Positions 4,849 through 12,834 of a stretch of DNA of 27,561 nt are shown here, one piece after another. Origin of the DNA: a virus; the IMG/VR virus record IMGVR_UViG_3300046559_000051, positions 1 through 27,561 of that record; one strand, given 5' to 3'. Under the pieces are notes generated by a model that saw only the letters and a list, made by a program, of their open reading frames with translations, made no database searches and had not been told where the DNA came from. Positions within the stretch are counted from its first letter, which is position 1. Every line of letters starts with the position of its first letter. A program made the translations under genes and the position numbers.

Positions 4849-4976
4849 AGACGAAACGCACGGTCGTCGCGCTGATTTGGGCCGGCGTCATCGGCGCCGA
4901 TGCGCTGCGGATCCCGCGGCCGGCATTCGTCGGACTGTCGCCGGCGCCGCTTCGCGTCATCGGGGCGCACGGATGA
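4845..4976 (+). CDS. 43-residue hypothetical protein, coupled small gene
   Basis: GTG 4845 overlaps the preceding stop (GTGA), and the frame ends at 4976 overlapping the next start (ATGA). The 43-residue product has a basic N terminus and a short hydrophobic stretch (TVVALIWAGVIGADAL), perhaps a single membrane pass or signal segment, then a proline-containing tail. The evidence for it being a gene is mainly the unbroken chain of four-base overlaps from the small to the large terminase gene; without it there would be a 124-base gap. The function is unknown. Confidence 0.5.
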   Translation: MKTKRTVVALIWAGVIGADALRIPRPAFVGLSPAPLRVIGAHG

Positions 4977-5167
4977 ACAAGCGCATTTGCTGGGGCGTTC
5001 AATTGGCGCCGGCTGACGACGATACGACCTGTCTCGCGGAAACGGCGTCCGCATGCCTGGCGATGCTTGAAAAACGGATGGGCGATCCGGCCGGCATTCG
5101 GACGTTTTTCGAGAATGGCGCGCGCCTGGTCCTGGTCGAAGTAACCGAACGGATCATTTCGAAATGA
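4973..5167 (+). CDS. 64-residue hypothetical protein preceding the large terminase
   Basis: ATG 4973 to TGA 5167, 64 residues, is linked by ATGA overlaps to the genes on both sides. The pattern is a short strand (KRICWGVQLAPADD), a helix (LAETASACLAMLEKRM), then a strand-rich end (GARLVLVEVTERIISK). It contains three cysteines but no CxxC pair. I recognise no family. A longer frame from 4547 extends across the upstream genes and is rejected because its codon choice is out of phase there. It may be a small cytoplasmic accessory of packaging or an unrelated passenger. Confidence 0.6.
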   Translation: MNKRICWGVQLAPADDDTTCLAETASACLAMLEKRMGDPAGIRTFFENGARLVLVEVTERIISK

Positions 5168-7143
5168 CGATCGCGACGGCCGCACCCTGTCGCGAATCGA
5201 CCCTGGACCGGGTTTTCCGGTCCATCGTCGGACGCTGGCTACCGCCGAAGAAACTGTCCCTGTCCCAATGGGCGGACGAATACGCGGTCCTATCCGCCGA
5301 ATCGGCCGCGGAGCCTGGGAAGTGGACGAACATTCCGTATCAAATCGGCATGATGGACGCGCTAACGGATCCGGACGTCGAACGCGTTACGGTCATGAAA
5401 TCGGCGCGGGTCGGATACACGAAAATCCTAAACCATGCGGTCGCGTTCCATATTCACCAGGACCCATGCCCGATTATGGTCGTCCAGCCGACGATCGAGG
5501 ACGCGGAAGGCTATTCGAAAGACGAAATCGACCCGATGTTACGGGACACGCCAGCGCTGGCCGGCGTCGTATCGGAAGCGAAGGCGAAAGACGGCAAAAA
5601 CACGATCCTGAAGAAGTCGTTTCCAGGCGGAAACCTGCTAATGATCGGCGCGAATTCGCCGCGCGGGTTCCGGCGGGTTTCGATTCGATTCGTCGCGTTT
5701 GACGAGGTCGACGGATACCCGTTCGAAGGCGCCGGCAAAGACGGCGACCAGATCCGCCTGGGGATCCGGCGGACGGAATACTACTGGAACCGGAAAATCC
5801 TCGAGGGTTCGACGCCGACCGAAGACGAAATTTCGCGGATCGCGAAGTCGTTCGAAAAGTCGGAACAGCATCGATATTTCGTCCCTTGTCCGCACTGCGG
5901 CGAATTCCAGACGCTGAAATGGGGCGGCAAAGATAAGCCGTACGGGATCAAATGGCCGGAAGGCGAGCCGGCCAAAGCGTATTACGTCTGTGAGCATAAC
6001 GGATGCGTTATCCAGTACGTCGACCAACGGCAAATGGTCGAGCGCGGCCAGTGGCGATGCGTCAACCCGTCCGGCCGCACGACCCGCCGGCATGTCGGTT
6101 ATCACATTTGGGCCGCTTACTCGTTTTCGCCGAATGCGACCTGGGGCCAACTGGCCGAAGAATTCGAGGAATGCCGCGACGACCCGACGCTTTTAAAGAC
6201 GTTCGTTAATACGGTCCTGGGCGAAGTCTGGAAGGTCGACTACTCGAAAAAGCTCGAGGCGGAAGGGCTGGCGTCGCGCGCGCGCGGGTACGCCGAATTT
6301 ACCGCACCCAGCGGGGCCATATTCCTGACTGTGGGAACCGACGTCCAGGACGATCGCGTCGCGGTCGTCGTCCGCGCCTGGGGCGACGGCGAAGAATCCT
6401 GGCTGGTCCATCATTCGGAACTGTACGGCGACACGGCGGAACTGGGCGTCGACCGCGGCGCGGCCGAATATTCCGGAAGCCTGGCGGAAGCGCTGGACGC
6501 GCTTATCGAAACGCCGGTCGTCCGGACCGACGGATTTATTCTTCCGGTCATGGCGGCCGGTATGGACTCGGGCGACGGCGACACGACGCACGCGGTTTAT
6601 TCGTTCGTCCGCCAGCGTCAAAAGGAAAAATGGATCGCGACGAAGGGCGCCAGCGCGTCGAATCGGCCGGCGATCGGGAAACCGTCGCTGCAGGACGTCA
6701 ATTACAAGGGCAAGTCCCACAAAAACGGCGTCCGGCTGTACATGGTCGGAACCGACACGGTCAAAGGCGTTATTTACGCGCGCCTGAAGTCCGAACGCCA
6801 GGCGGGCGCCGGCGTTATGCATTTTCACCAGGAAGCGAGCCAGACCTATTTCGACCAGCTTGTCGCGGAAAAGCAGGTCATTACATACCAGAAAGGTTTC
6901 GCGCGGAAATCCTGGGTCAAAGACAAGACGGCGCGCAATGAAGCGCTGGATTGTGAGGTCTACGCGTACGCCGCACTTCAGCAGGTCTACACCCGAATCA
7001 ATAAGAAAAATGTCTGGTCGATTGTCGCCAAGCGATTGACAAAAAAACCAACATCGGACCCGGTATTTACCGCGCAAAAATTGCAAACGACCCCTGTAAA
7101 AAGTACAATCCAGCGAACGACAAATTTCGTCAACGACTGGTAG
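5164..7143 (+). CDS. Terminase large subunit, lambda GpA-like
   Basis: At 659 residues it is close to lambda gpA (641). It is the packaging ATPase and cos nuclease acting at the portal. The N-terminal ATPase has the deviant Walker A typical of this family (K79-SARVGYTK) and Walker B VAFDEVDG (177-184, catalytic E181). A zinc knuckle follows: C242-x2-C245 ... C276-x4-C281. The C-terminal nuclease shows acidic residues in GTDVQDD (D393), GMDSGDGD (D468) and NEALDCEVYAY near the end. The ATG overlaps the preceding stop. All core motifs are present, so it looks intact. A GpA-type motor predicts cos packaging, in line with the cos-like region upstream of the small subunit. Confidence 0.96.
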   Translation: MTIATAAPCRESTLDRVFRSIVGRWLPPKKLSLSQWADEYAVLSAESAAEPGKWTNIPYQIGMMDALTDPDVERVTVMKSARVGYTKILNHAVAFHIHQDPCPIMVVQPTIEDAEGYSKDEIDPMLRDTPALAGVVSEAKAKDGKNTILKKSFPGGNLLMIGANSPRGFRRVSIRFVAFDEVDGYPFEGAGKDGDQIRLGIRRTEYYWNRKILEGSTPTEDEISRIAKSFEKSEQHRYFVPCPHCGEFQTLKWGGKDKPYGIKWPEGEPAKAYYVCEHNGCVIQYVDQRQMVERGQWRCVNPSGRTTRRHVGYHIWAAYSFSPNATWGQLAEEFEECRDDPTLLKTFVNTVLGEVWKVDYSKKLEAEGLASRARGYAEFTAPSGAIFLTVGTDVQDDRVAVVVRAWGDGEESWLVHHSELYGDTAELGVDRGAAEYSGSLAEALDALIETPVVRTDGFILPVMAAGMDSGDGDTTHAVYSFVRQRQKEKWIATKGASASNRPAIGKPSLQDVNYKGKSHKNGVRLYMVGTDTVKGVIYARLKSERQAGAGVMHFHQEASQTYFDQLVAEKQVITYQKGFARKSWVKDKTARNEALDCEVYAYAALQQVYTRINKKNVWSIVAKRLTKKPTSDPVFTAQKLQTTPVKSTIQRTTNFVNDW

Positions 7144-7148
7144 GCAAA

Positions 7149-7709
7149 ATGAATATTCCGGGACAAATCACGGCCGGCGATTCGGTTAAATGGACCGACG
7201 ACAACGTCCTGGACTCAAACGGCGCCGCGCTGTCGCCGGGCGACTGGACGCTGAATTACGCCATTCGTGGCGCGGTATCGCTGGACCTGGTCGCGACGCC
7301 GTCCGGCGCGCAATTCCAAACCGCAATGTCGACCGCGCAGTCGGCGACGCTGACGCCGGCCGGGACGTTTTACTGGACCGCGTTCGCGACGAACGCCGCC
7401 GGCGAGCGGGTCACGGTCGGACGCGGGACGCTGGTCGTCCTGGCGGACATTACCGCGGCGCCGGCCGGATACGACGGCCGCACGCAGGACGAAAAAGACC
7501 TGGTCGCGGTACGCGCGGCAATCAGCGCGCGCATTACCGGCGGCGTCATTTCCGAATATTCCATTGCGGGCCGGACGTTGAAAAACGAACCGCTTTCCGC
7601 GCTTCGCGACATGGAATCCCGAATCCTGGCGAAGATTTCGCGCGCGCGACAAGCGGAAATGATCGCAAACGGCCAGGGCAACCCGCGTCAAATTTTCGTA
7701 AGGTTCTGA
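7149..7709 (+). CDS. Head-tail connector: N-terminal beta-sandwich fused to gpW-like domain
   Basis: This 186-residue protein sits between large terminase and portal, exactly where lambda has W. Residues 1-110 look like an immunoglobulin-like beta-sandwich (ITAGDSVKWTD, WTLNYAIRG, GTFYWTAFATNAAGERVTVGRGTLVVL). Residues 115-186 match the gpW pattern: a helix (DLVAVRAAISARITG), a beta-hairpin (VISEYSIAGRTLKN) and a second helix (LSALRDMESRILAKISR), then a conserved-looking tail ending in FVRF. Lambda gpW is only about 68 residues, so this is a fusion or extension. gpW closes the portal pore after packaging and receives the tail connector. The domain call is by pattern and not verified by search. 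Confidence 0.65.
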   Translation: MNIPGQITAGDSVKWTDDNVLDSNGAALSPGDWTLNYAIRGAVSLDLVATPSGAQFQTAMSTAQSATLTPAGTFYWTAFATNAAGERVTVGRGTLVVLADITAAPAGYDGRTQDEKDLVAVRAAISARITGGVISEYSIAGRTLKNEPLSALRDMESRILAKISRARQAEMIANGQGNPRQIFVRF

Positions 7710-7710
7710 T

Positions 7711-9387
7711 ATGCGATTCCCGTTTTCCTTTCGCCGCGCGGCGCCGGCGCTGGCCGTCGTCGAACGGACCGAACCGGCCGTCCGGCGTGAAACGACGTCA
7801 TCGGTCCGCATGTACAAAGGCGCGGAATTCTCGCGCCTGACGGCGGATTGGGCGGCGTTCGGGACCAGCCAGGACAGCGAGGTCCGCGGGTCGCTGCGGA
7901 CGCTGCGGAACCGCTCCCGGTCGCTGGTCCGCGATAACGACTACGCGAAAAACGCCGTCCGCCAGGTCCGGCTAAACGTCATCGGGAAAGGCGTCGCGTT
8001 TAAGCCGAAATTTAAGCAATTGCGCGGCGGCAAACTGAACGAAGCGGCCAACGACCAGGCGGCGAAGCTTTGGAAGCGCTGGACGCGCGCGGAAACCTGC
8101 CATACGGGCGGGACGCTGGCATTCGAGGAAATCGAACGCCTGGCTATTTCGTCGCTGGCCGAATCGGGCGAAGTGATTATCCGGAAGGTCTATCGATCGT
8201 TCGGCGGGTCGCGGATCCCGTTCGCGCTCGAGGTCATCGAGTCGGACCAACTGATCGACGAGCATAACGGCATCGCGGACAACGGCGACCAGATCCGAAT
8301 GGGCGTCCAGTCGGACGAATGGGGCCGGCCGACGTATTACTGGTTCTATCCGCGGCACCCTGGCGACTATCAGTTCCAGGGCAACGGGACGGAAAAGTAT
8401 CTGAAGGTCCCGGCGTCGGAAATCATTCACCTGTACATCACGGACCGGCCGGGACAGACCCGCGGGATTCCCTGGATGCATACCGCCATGCAACGCATGC
8501 GGCATATGGGCGGATTCGAGGAAGCCGAAGTCGTCAAGGCGCGGGGCCAGGCGTCAATGATGGGTTTTATCCAGACGCCGGACGGTGAAACGCAGGACGA
8601 CGGCACGGTCGACGGCCAGCGCGTTTCCGCATTCGAGCCGGGAAAAATCGAAGCGCTGGGACCGGGCGAAACCTTTACGCCGTTCGCGCCGACGTCGCCG
8701 GGCGGATCCTATGATCCGTTCGTCCGATCGATGCTTCGCGGCGTCGCGGCCGGCCTGGGCCAGTCTTACGCGCCGTTGAGCGGCGATTACAGCCAGACGA
8801 ATTATTCGTCGTCGCGCCTGGCGCTGATGACGGACCGCGACAACTGGCAAACCTTGCAACAGTGGCTGATCGGCCAGTTTCACCAGCGCGTTTTCGAAGG
8901 CTGGCTGGACGCGGCGGTCCTGTCTGGCGCGCTGAATCTGCCGTATTACGAATTGAACAAGGACGACTATGTCGAGCAAGTCCTATGGTCGCCGCGGTCC
9001 TGGGGCTGGATCGACCCGTACAAAGAGGCGCAAGCGTACCGGACGGCCGTCCGCTCGGGCTTTATGACGCTGGAACAGGCGATCCGCGAAAACTCGAATA
9101 TGTCGCTTGAAGAATACCTGGCGCAACGCGAACGGGAAGTCGAAATGTGTCGGGAACTGGGGATCGTCCTGGATACGGACCCGTCACAGGTCAACGAAAA
9201 GGGCATCGCGCAACGCGCGCCCAATACGATGACGGACCAGGCGGCGACAGATCCCGGCGCGCTCGAGGCCGGCGCGGATCCGGACGACACGGCCGGCGAG
9301 GAAAACGACGACGACAACGGCGCCGGCACGGAATCAGAAAGCGACGCGTCGACACTGGATAAACCGCCGGCCAGCGGCGGAACCTGA
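7711..9387 (+). CDS. Portal protein, lambda family
   Basis: This 558-residue protein forms the twelve-subunit ring at the capsid vertex through which DNA passes. Features typical of the lambda portal family include the early basic region and RSRSLVRDNDYAKNAVRQVRLNVIGKG (residues about 70-95). Others are EIERLAISSLAESGEVIIRKVY, FALEVIESDQLIDEHN, VPASEIIHLYITDRPGQTRGIPW and GLGQSYAPLSGDYSQTNYSSSRLA. The acidic, Asp/Gly-rich C terminus (about 510-558) looks disordered. The start ATG 7711 follows AAGGTTCTGAT one base after the connector gene. A terminator follows the stop at once, so the packaging operon ends here. Confidence 0.95.
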   Translation: MRFPFSFRRAAPALAVVERTEPAVRRETTSSVRMYKGAEFSRLTADWAAFGTSQDSEVRGSLRTLRNRSRSLVRDNDYAKNAVRQVRLNVIGKGVAFKPKFKQLRGGKLNEAANDQAAKLWKRWTRAETCHTGGTLAFEEIERLAISSLAESGEVIIRKVYRSFGGSRIPFALEVIESDQLIDEHNGIADNGDQIRMGVQSDEWGRPTYYWFYPRHPGDYQFQGNGTEKYLKVPASEIIHLYITDRPGQTRGIPWMHTAMQRMRHMGGFEEAEVVKARGQASMMGFIQTPDGETQDDGTVDGQRVSAFEPGKIEALGPGETFTPFAPTSPGGSYDPFVRSMLRGVAAGLGQSYAPLSGDYSQTNYSSSRLALMTDRDNWQTLQQWLIGQFHQRVFEGWLDAAVLSGALNLPYYELNKDDYVEQVLWSPRSWGWIDPYKEAQAYRTAVRSGFMTLEQAIRENSNMSLEEYLAQREREVEMCRELGIVLDTDPSQVNEKGIAQRAPNTMTDQAATDPGALEAGADPDDTAGEENDDDNGAGTESESDASTLDKPPASGGT

Positions 9388-9399
9388 CGCAGAAAAACG

Positions 9400-9424
9400 A
9401 CGGCGCCTTCGGGCGCCGTTTGTA
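9400..9424 (+). terminator. Terminator after portal gene (UUCG tetraloop)
   Basis: Stem ACGGCGCC (9400-9407) and GGCGCCGT (9412-9419) capped by TTCG, a very stable tetraloop, followed by TTTGTAATT. It divides packaging from capsid transcription and is followed within 25 bases by a consensus -35. Confidence 0.75.
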
Positions 9425-9440
9425 ATTATTTAACCTAGTG

Positions 9441-9469
9441 TTGACAGCAGCATATAAAAAATACAAAAT
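9441..9469 (+). promoter_or_regulatory. Probable promoter of the capsid and tail region
   Basis: A consensus -35 TTGACA (9441-9446) lies between the portal terminator and the capsid gene. The -10 is uncertain: TACAAA (9462-9467, 15-bp spacing) or CAAAAT (9464-9469, 17-bp spacing). The AT-rich spacer stands out in this GC-rich sequence. The palindrome at 9476-9488 would overlap the transcription start. Confidence 0.6.
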
Positions 9470-9475
9470 CGCGGC

Positions 9476-9488
9476 TGTAAGTTTTACA
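9476..9488 (+). promoter_or_regulatory. Palindrome TGTAA-GTT-TTACA before the capsid gene
   Basis: A perfect 5-bp inverted repeat with 3-bp spacer is located just downstream of the probable -10 and 17 bases before ATG 9506. It resembles the elements at 2380-2392 and 26627-26643 and is placed where a bound protein would control transcription initiation. Confidence 0.5.
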
Positions 9489-9505
9489 ACGCGACCGGGT
9501 TAAAT

Positions 9506-11434
9506 ATGAAGCTGGGTTTGCTCTATCGCTTCGCGCAATTCGACGGGACGACCGTCGACACTGAACAGCGCACCGCACGACTTTCGTTTTCGAGCGAAAC
9601 GCCTGTCCGTCGCGAATTCGGAAATGAAGTCCTGTCGCACCGCGCCGGCGCCGTTGATTTGGCCCGGCTGAACAGCGGCGCTCCGCTCCTGTTTAACCAT
9701 AATCGCGATGACGTCCTGGGCGTCGTCGAATCGGCCGAAGTCGGCGCCGACGGCCGCGGTTACGCGACCGTACGTTTTGCGAAGACGCAGCGCGGCGACG
9801 AAATCATGGGCCTGGTCGCTGACAAGGTCCTGACGAATGTGTCGACCGGCTACAGCATCGCGACGATGGACAAGACGGCCGGCGAACGCGGCGGACCGGC
9901 GACATTCACGGCGACGAAATGGACGCCGGCGGAAATCTCCATCGTCACGGTTCCGGCGGATCCGTCCGTCGGCATCGGGCGCGCTGAAAGCATCGAAGAA
10001 ATCGAAGTCGCTGTCCGCGACTTGTCCGCGGCACCGGCCGCAATCATTACCACAACAGGGAACACTATGACCCCGGAAGAAATCGCGGCGCAGCAAGCAG
10101 CGGCACGCCTTGAGGCGCGCGACGCCGAACGCGCACGCCAGACGACGCTTAACGTCCTGGCGACGCGCCATGCAAGCGTCGCCGGTATGGGCGACCTGAT
10201 CCGCCAGCTTCGCGAAAGCGACCAGCCGCTGGAAGCCTGTCGCGCTGCCGTGCTCGAGAAGCTCGGCGCCGTCCAGGTCCCGGTCGGCGACGGCCAGCGC
10301 GACGCGCTGGACCTGACGGACAAGGAAAAGCGCGCATATTCGCTGGTTCGCGCACTTCGCGCGCAAGCGGACGGCAACTGGTCGGCGGCTGGATTCGAGC
10401 GCGAATGCTCGGTCGCACTCGCCGGCAAGCGGGGCCAGGAAACCGCGGGCTTTTATTTCCCGACCAACGTCCGTTTCGAAGATCCGACCGGCGATATCAC
10501 CCGCGCGGCATCGGCGAGCGCGTACGCGGCCGGCGCTGGCGTCGGCGCGACGGGCGGTTCGAATTTGGTCGCAACGCAGCTTATGGCCGGTTCGTTCATC
10601 GACATTCTGCGTCACAAGGCGCTGGTAATGCAGATGGGCGCGACCGTGCTTTCGGGCCTGGTCGGCAACATCGCGATCCCGCGTCAAAAGGGCACGTCGC
10701 AGGTGTACTGGATTTCCCCGGAAGGCGCGGACGTCACGGAAAGCGAAGGCCAGTTCGACCTGGTAAGCATGTCGCCGAAGACCGTCGGCGCATACAACCA
10801 GATCACGCGTCAAATGCTGATGCAGTCGACGCCGGATATCGAATTGCTGGTCCGCAATGACGTTGCGCGCGTCATGGGCCTGGGTATCGACTCGGCCGCA
10901 CTGGTCGGCACCGGCACCGCCGGCCAGCCGCTGGGCGTCTTCAACCAGGCGGGAATCGGTTCGGTCGTCGGCGCTGGCGGTAACGGCACGGCGATTTCGA
11001 TCGACGACATGATCGACCTGGAAACGGCCGTTGCGTCGTCGGACGCGGACTTCGGTTCGCTCGCGTATATGACCAATGCGAAGGTCGTCGGCGCGCTCAA
11101 GAAGCTCAAGTCGACGACGGGTCAATACCTGTGGACGAACGCACCTGGCGGCCAGCGCGGCGCCACGCCGGGCGAAATCAACGGCTACACGGTCGCGCGT
11201 ACGAATCAGGTTCCGTCGAATCTGACGAAGGGCACCGGGACCAACCTGTCGGCGGTTTATTACGGCAACTGGTCGGACATTCTGATCGCGGAATGGGGTT
11301 CGATGGAAATCCTGTTGAACCCGTACGGCGCCGGTTTCAAGAGCGGCACGCTTGAAATGCGCGCGCTGCAGGCGGTCGACGTCAACATCCGCCACGCCGC
11401 AAGCTTCGCGGTCAAGTCGGACGCAATCGCCTAA
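9506..11434 (+). CDS. Prohead protease-major capsid protein fusion (HK97 fold)
   Basis: This 642-residue polyprotein-like product has three parts. Residues 1-160 are an HK97-family prohead protease: catalytic-type H65 (LLFNHNRDD), S113 (LTNVSTGYSI) and an acidic partner in WTPAEISIVTVPADPSVGI. Residues 170-300 are a charged helical scaffold-like region (EIAAQQAAARLEARDAERARQ). Residues 320-642 are the HK97-type major capsid domain (TGGSNLVATQLMAGSFIDILRHKALV, IPRQKGTSQVYWISPEGADVTE, LLNPYGAGFKSGTLEMRALQAVDVNIRH). The protease normally removes the scaffold during maturation. An in-frame ATG with a good ribosome site at 10067 could also give capsid without protease. The ATG at 9506 follows GACCGGGTTAAAT and has a weak ribosome site. 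Confidence 0.93.
   Translation: MKLGLLYRFAQFDGTTVDTEQRTARLSFSSETPVRREFGNEVLSHRAGAVDLARLNSGAPLLFNHNRDDVLGVVESAEVGADGRGYATVRFAKTQRGDEIMGLVADKVLTNVSTGYSIATMDKTAGERGGPATFTATKWTPAEISIVTVPADPSVGIGRAESIEEIEVAVRDLSAAPAAIITTTGNTMTPEEIAAQQAAARLEARDAERARQTTLNVLATRHASVAGMGDLIRQLRESDQPLEACRAAVLEKLGAVQVPVGDGQRDALDLTDKEKRAYSLVRALRAQADGNWSAAGFERECSVALAGKRGQETAGFYFPTNVRFEDPTGDITRAASASAYAAGAGVGATGGSNLVATQLMAGSFIDILRHKALVMQMGATVLSGLVGNIAIPRQKGTSQVYWISPEGADVTESEGQFDLVSMSPKTVGAYNQITRQMLMQSTPDIELLVRNDVARVMGLGIDSAALVGTGTAGQPLGVFNQAGIGSVVGAGGNGTAISIDDMIDLETAVASSDADFGSLAYMTNAKVVGALKKLKSTTGQYLWTNAPGGQRGATPGEINGYTVARTNQVPSNLTKGTGTNLSAVYYGNWSDILIAEWGSMEILLNPYGAGFKSGTLEMRALQAVDVNIRHAASFAVKSDAIA
10055..10069 (+). promoter_or_regulatory. 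Internal in-frame ribosome site and start (Met188) within the capsid fusion
   Basis: ACAGGGAACACTATG lies in frame at the protease/scaffold boundary. It closely resembles ACAGGGGAACACCATG, which starts the gene at 27404. The encoded linker (IITTTGNT) is unlike structured protein sequence. It suggests either separate production of scaffold-capsid or a relic of a once separate gene. Confidence 0.6.
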
Positions 11435-11454
11435 GCGACGCCAGGCGAGCCAGG

Positions 11455-11480
11455 AAACGGCCGGGCGACCGGCCGTTTTT
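11455..11480 (+). terminator. Rho-independent terminator after the capsid gene
   Basis: Stem AAACGGCCGG (11455-11464) and CCGGCCGTTT (11469-11478), loop GCGA, running into TTTTT. A terminator directly after the capsid gene would raise capsid output relative to the tail genes if it is partially read through. Confidence 0.85.
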
Positions 11481-11501
11481 CAAACCCTCGAGACACCCAA
11501 C

Positions 11502-11951
11502 ATGAAAGCAATCGAAAGCGCATTTTTCCGCGTCCGTCTGTTTATGGCGGTCGCGCTGAACATGGCCGTACACGGCGCCGGCGACGTCCTGTTTCTGACG
11601 CCGGAAGAAGCGGACGCGCACGGCCACAAGCTGGAAGCGCTGACGGCCGACCAGGCGGCGGCGCTCGGCGTAAGCCAGCACACCGCGGCGAACATCGTCG
11701 CGACCGTCCAGGGCCTACCGTCCGACGCCGTCGTTAAGGGCTTGCAACTCGGAACCATTCACGAAGACACGGCGCGCGCGGCATTCCCCGACGCATTCGC
11801 GAAGCCTGTCGACCCTTCCAAGGATGAAAGTGCAGCGGGCGCAACGGTAGAAGCTGCCGTCGCACCGTCACCGGTCGCCGCTGAAGCAGCGACGCCGGCC
11901 GCGCCGGACTCCAACACCACACCGGCGGCCAGCGATGCGCAAAGCGCCTAA
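11502..11951 (+). CDS. Unknown protein downstream of the capsid gene
   Basis: This 149-residue protein starts at ATG 11502 after CTCGAGACACCCAAC; the frame extends upstream to 11352 but crosses the capsid end and terminator. The N terminus is mildly hydrophobic (FFRVRLFMAVALNMAVHGAGDVLFL). The centre is helical with small-residue repeats (LTADQAAALGVSQHTAANIVATVQGLPSDAVVKGL). The last 45 residues are Ala/Pro/Thr-rich low complexity and probably disordered. Position suggests a head accessory such as a decoration or completion protein, but no motif confirms it. It overlaps the next gene by 17 bases. Confidence 0.6.
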   Translation: MKAIESAFFRVRLFMAVALNMAVHGAGDVLFLTPEEADAHGHKLEALTADQAAALGVSQHTAANIVATVQGLPSDAVVKGLQLGTIHEDTARAAFPDAFAKPVDPSKDESAAGATVEAAVAPSPVAAEAATPAAPDSNTTPAASDAQSA

Positions 11952-12132
11952 ACCGGCCGCGAAACCCGTCGAGGAAACCCGGCGGTTTCGCCTTCGCGAC
12001 GGGTTCGTCCTGCACCAAGGGCGGCACGTACGGCGCGGCGGCGAAGTCGTCGAGGTCACGAAGGCGGAATACATCGCGCACGCGCACAAGTTCGAAGACG
12101 GCGCGCTCGAGGACTCCGACGACGATGCTTAA
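11935..12132 (+). CDS. Small charged protein in head-completion block
   Basis: This 65-residue protein starts at ATG 11935 inside the end of the previous gene. It has a very basic N-terminal half (RKAPKPAAKPVEETRRFRLRDG), a central strand-rich motif (GFVLHQGRHVRRGGEVVEVTKAEYIAHAHKFE) and an acidic tail (LEDSDDDA). The pattern of a short strand module ending in 'GEVVEVTKAEYIAHAHKFE' is common among small phage structural or accessory proteins at this position, but I cannot name the family. It overlaps the following gene by 8 bases. Its function is unknown; a capsid-binding or assembly role is inferred from location. Confidence 0.6.
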   Translation: MRKAPKPAAKPVEETRRFRLRDGFVLHQGRHVRRGGEVVEVTKAEYIAHAHKFEDGALEDSDDDA

Positions 12133-12403
12133 CGAGAACCCCCAGCTTTTCCTGGCGCCGCCGTTCGGCGTCCCGGTTTCCTGGGGCGCGATCGATACGC
12201 GCGGCATTCTGGACATGCCGGCGAACGTCGTCGGCGGCGGAATGGTCATCACGACCGATTACAAGCTGACGTTTGAATCCGCGTCACTGCCGGGCCTGGA
12301 TTTCGACGACCTGATTTACGTCGACGGCGCACCGTTCGCCGTGCGGGAAGTTAAGCCGATGACGGACGGCGTTTTCTCTGAAGCGGAACTGACCAAAAAA
12401 TGA
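12125..12403 (+). CDS. Head-tail joining protein, gpFII-like
   Basis: This 92-residue protein is predicted all beta (TTDYKLTFESASLPGLDFDDLIYVDGAPFAVREVKPMTDGVFSEAELTKK). The pattern FDDLIYVDGAPFAVREVKP..DG is characteristic of small head-tail connectors of the lambda FII group, which close the neck and present the site for the tail terminator. Lambda FII is 117 residues, so this one is slightly short. Position between capsid and tail terminator agrees. It overlaps both neighbours (12125-12132 and the ATGA at 12400-12403). Confidence 0.65.
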   Translation: MLNENPQLFLAPPFGVPVSWGAIDTRGILDMPANVVGGGMVITTDYKLTFESASLPGLDFDDLIYVDGAPFAVREVKPMTDGVFSEAELTKK

Positions 12404-12825
12404 CGTCGATTCGCGAACGCATTATCCAGAACGTCGTCGCCGCGCTGGCGGCGGCGCCTGGCATGCCGGCGGTTTATCGCAGTCGCACGGCGGCACTTTC
12501 GCGCGCGGACTCGGTCGCCGCGGTCATCGTTTCGCCGGCGGCGGACCAGGGCGCGCAGAACGTCGTCCCGAAGGTCGACTGGGACCTGTCGTTACAGGTC
12601 ATCGTCTACACCCGCGGCGACCAGCCGGACGTCCTGGCGGATCCGATTATCGTCGCCGTCACGGCGGCGATTATGGCGGACCAGACGCAGGGTAATTTAG
12701 CGATGGACACGCAACCGGCCAGCGTTCATTTTGGTTTTTCTGACGCCGACGAATCGCTTTGTTTCGCGACATGTCAGTTCGATATAAAATACCGCACAGA
12801 CCAGCGCGATTTAACCATTCAATAG
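12400..12825 (+). CDS. Tail terminator, gpU-like minor tail protein
   Basis: This 141-residue protein has the alpha/beta layout of gpU-type tail terminators. A first helix (SIRERIIQNVVAALAAAPG) is followed by strands with VAAVIVSPAADQ and WDLSLQVIVYTRG. A helix (PIIVAVTAAIMAD) comes next, and the typical ending is DESLCFATCQFDIKYRTDQRDLT. This family forms a hexameric ring on the finished tail tube and joins it to the head. Length is close to lambda gpU (131). ATG 12400 overlaps the previous stop. Ten bases after its stop lies the next start with the ribosome site AGGGGCG. Confidence 0.75.
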   Translation: MTSIRERIIQNVVAALAAAPGMPAVYRSRTAALSRADSVAAVIVSPAADQGAQNVVPKVDWDLSLQVIVYTRGDQPDVLADPIIVAVTAAIMADQTQGNLAMDTQPASVHFGFSDADESLCFATCQFDIKYRTDQRDLTIQ

Positions 12826-12834
12826 GGGCGACAA

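Noticed and set aside
7036-7041. TTGACA inside the end of the large terminase gene as a promoter
   Set aside because: The nearest -10-like TATTTA is 22 bp away, too far for a normal promoter.
9500-11395. 631-codon open frame on the minus strand opposite the capsid gene
   Set aside because: A shadow of strong codon bias in the plus-strand gene; its translation is Arg-rich and shows no domain, while the plus strand encodes protease and capsid motifs.
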